DNA of 13,537 bases from Proteobacteria bacterium UBA1148 (GTDB lineage: Bacteria > Pseudomonadota > Gammaproteobacteria > Steroidobacterales > Rariloculaceae). The stretch covers positions 1 to 13,537 of the forward strand of contig DBZY01000099.1 in assembly GCA_002311835.1 (NCBI GenBank), in the 5' to 3' direction. The position numbers and the translations under genes were made by a program. A model generated the notes under the pieces. That model saw only the letters and a list, made by a program, of their open reading frames with translations, was not told where the DNA came from and did no database searches. Shown here piece after piece: positions 12,794 to 13,537 of the stretch (position 1 is the stretch's first letter; every line of letters begins with the position of its first letter).

Positions 12794-12982
12794 AGTTTAG
12801 GTTCTTATCAAAATAAGCCATTGCTGATGGAAATTTTAAGCTAGAAATTACTTTAACTTTCCTCTCTATCTTGGAAACGCTCTAGTCTAAGAAAAGAGGA
12901 GTTCAACATTACCTCTGTGTCTGTATTCTGGAGAGGTTAGAATCAAAACTCAGCCTAAAACACGAAAAAGGTGGAATGACTA
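12794..12982. promoter_or_regulatory. Divergent intergenic region between CHRD operon and GlcG/HbpS-like gene
   Basis: This AT-rich gap (effectively 12758-12982) must hold the promoters for both directions. On the plus strand a TAGAAT hexamer at 12938-12943 lies 45 nt before the ATG at 12983, but no convincing -35 box is seen 16-18 bp upstream. No clear leftward promoter, operator palindrome or terminator was recognised. Confidence 0.35.
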
Positions 12983-13537
12983 ATGAAGTTACTTAGAAAA
13001 AGAGGCGCGGGGCCTGCTCCGTGTAGTTCATCTGCTTTTCGTCCACTTGCCACTATATTTTTATTCATCATAACCAGCGTCCTGCACTCCCCCGTTTATG
13101 CTCAACTGTTGATGCAACCAAACATCTCGGTAGCTCAGGCGAGACAGATCATTGATACCATCATTGCAGAGTGCAGCCGACCAGGAGAGCTTGTAACTGT
13201 CACCATTGCAGTAGTGGATCGAGCTGGCCAACCGGTGATGCAAGTTAGAGGGGATACGGCATCACCACACAATTGGGAACTCGCCTACCGCAAAGCCTAC
13301 ACTGCTCGTACCTTTCGCAGAACCTCTCTCGACTGGCGAGACAGAACTGCAGGTGCATCAAATCTCGCAGGTCAGCGTGCGTTGTCCCATGTGGTACCGC
13401 TTGGCGGAGGTGCGCCTATCATGATGGGTGACCAACCACTCGGTGGAGTTGGAGTATCAGGCGCCCAAGGGGGACAACCTGCGGATAGCGCTTGCGCTGA
13501 AACAGGTATTGCGGCTATCGCCAACGACCTGGAATGA
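12983..13537 (+). CDS. Secreted GlcG/HbpS-like heme-binding-family protein
   Basis: A complete 184-residue protein; its TGA is the last codon of the window. The ATG is supported by AAGGTGG about 8 nt upstream. Residues 1-40 form a long signal peptide (basic start, hydrophobic 23-37, S-P-V-Y-A cut). The mature part matches the GlcG/HbpS family: I-S-V-A-Q-A-R-Q-I-I-D (48-58), V-T-I-A-V-V-D-R-A-G-Q-P-V (73-85), A-Y-R-K-A-Y-T-A-R-T-F (101-111), V-V-P-L-G-G-G-A-P-I (137-146), and G-V-G-V-S-G-A with D-x-x-C-A-E-T-G near the end (156-175). HbpS of Streptomyces is an extracellular heme and redox sensor partner, while GlcG is linked by context to glycolate oxidation; neither role can be transferred directly. 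C171 is conserved-looking, while C14 is in the signal peptide. It is transcribed away from the CHRD/quinoprotein operon. Heme or small-molecule binding next to cytochrome genes is plausible. Confidence 0.92.
   Translation: MKLLRKRGAGPAPCSSSAFRPLATIFLFIITSVLHSPVYAQLLMQPNISVAQARQIIDTIIAECSRPGELVTVTIAVVDRAGQPVMQVRGDTASPHNWELAYRKAYTARTFRRTSLDWRDRTAGASNLAGQRALSHVVPLGGGAPIMMGDQPLGGVGVSGAQGGQPADSACAETGIAAIANDLE

Noticed and set aside
1..13537. CRISPR arrays, tRNA or rRNA genes, riboswitches
   Set aside because: No regularly spaced repeats, no cloverleaf or rRNA-like sequence and no leader long or structured enough were seen; intergenic gaps are all under about 230 bp.

Overview
This is a bacterial window of about 13.5 kb with canonical Shine-Dalgarno sites and TAA/TAG/TGA stops. 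Nearly every protein starts with a Sec signal peptide, so the encoded activity lies in the periplasm of a Gram-negative cell. Protein content (secreted DUF6152-type proteins, a cytochrome c/quinoprotein dehydrogenase, diheme cytochrome c, CHRD and GlcG/HbpS proteins) suggests a free-living aerobe. An uncultured marine or environmental gammaproteobacterium is my best guess, but the sequence alone does not prove the phylum. No tRNA, rRNA, transposase, CRISPR array, regulator or transporter is visible.

Layout. (1) 1-2876, plus strand: the end of one gene, then two tandem paralogs (353-1372, 1390-2451) and a stand-alone DUF6152 protein (2469-2876), spaced 17-26 bp apart like an operon. (2) 2905-5161, minus strand: two tandem paralogs that fuse a DUF6152 domain to the domain seen in block 1. 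(3) 5336-7467, plus strand: a diheme cytochrome c followed by a third fusion protein. (4) 12757-8580, minus strand: a tight operon of CHRD protein, cytochrome c/PQQ dehydrogenase, secreted metallo-beta-lactamase-fold hydrolase and DUF6152 protein. A further gene (8452-7655) sits at its distal end between two ~170-bp direct repeats. (5) 12983-13537, plus strand: a secreted GlcG/HbpS-like protein, divergent from operon 4.

The unifying element is a poorly characterised secreted family, called here the two-Cys GHWEGD family. It occurs seven times, alone (end of gene at 326, 353, 1390, 7655) or fused behind DUF6152 (2905, 4100, 6451). Each complete mature member has exactly two cysteines at equivalent places and a central G-H/R-W-E-G/S-type motif. 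DUF6152 occurs five times (two alone, three fused), with a His-His pair at or next to the predicted mature N-terminus and a conserved Asn-Pro-His downstream.

Inferred joint role: a periplasmic oxidation module in which a quinoprotein dehydrogenase with its own heme and a diheme cytochrome c handle electrons, the metallo-hydrolase processes a substrate or product, and the DUF6152/two-Cys proteins act as accessory, metal-binding or catalytic partners. The substrate cannot be read from the sequence. The region has been reshaped by tandem duplication, recombination and probably insertion of higher-GC genes.
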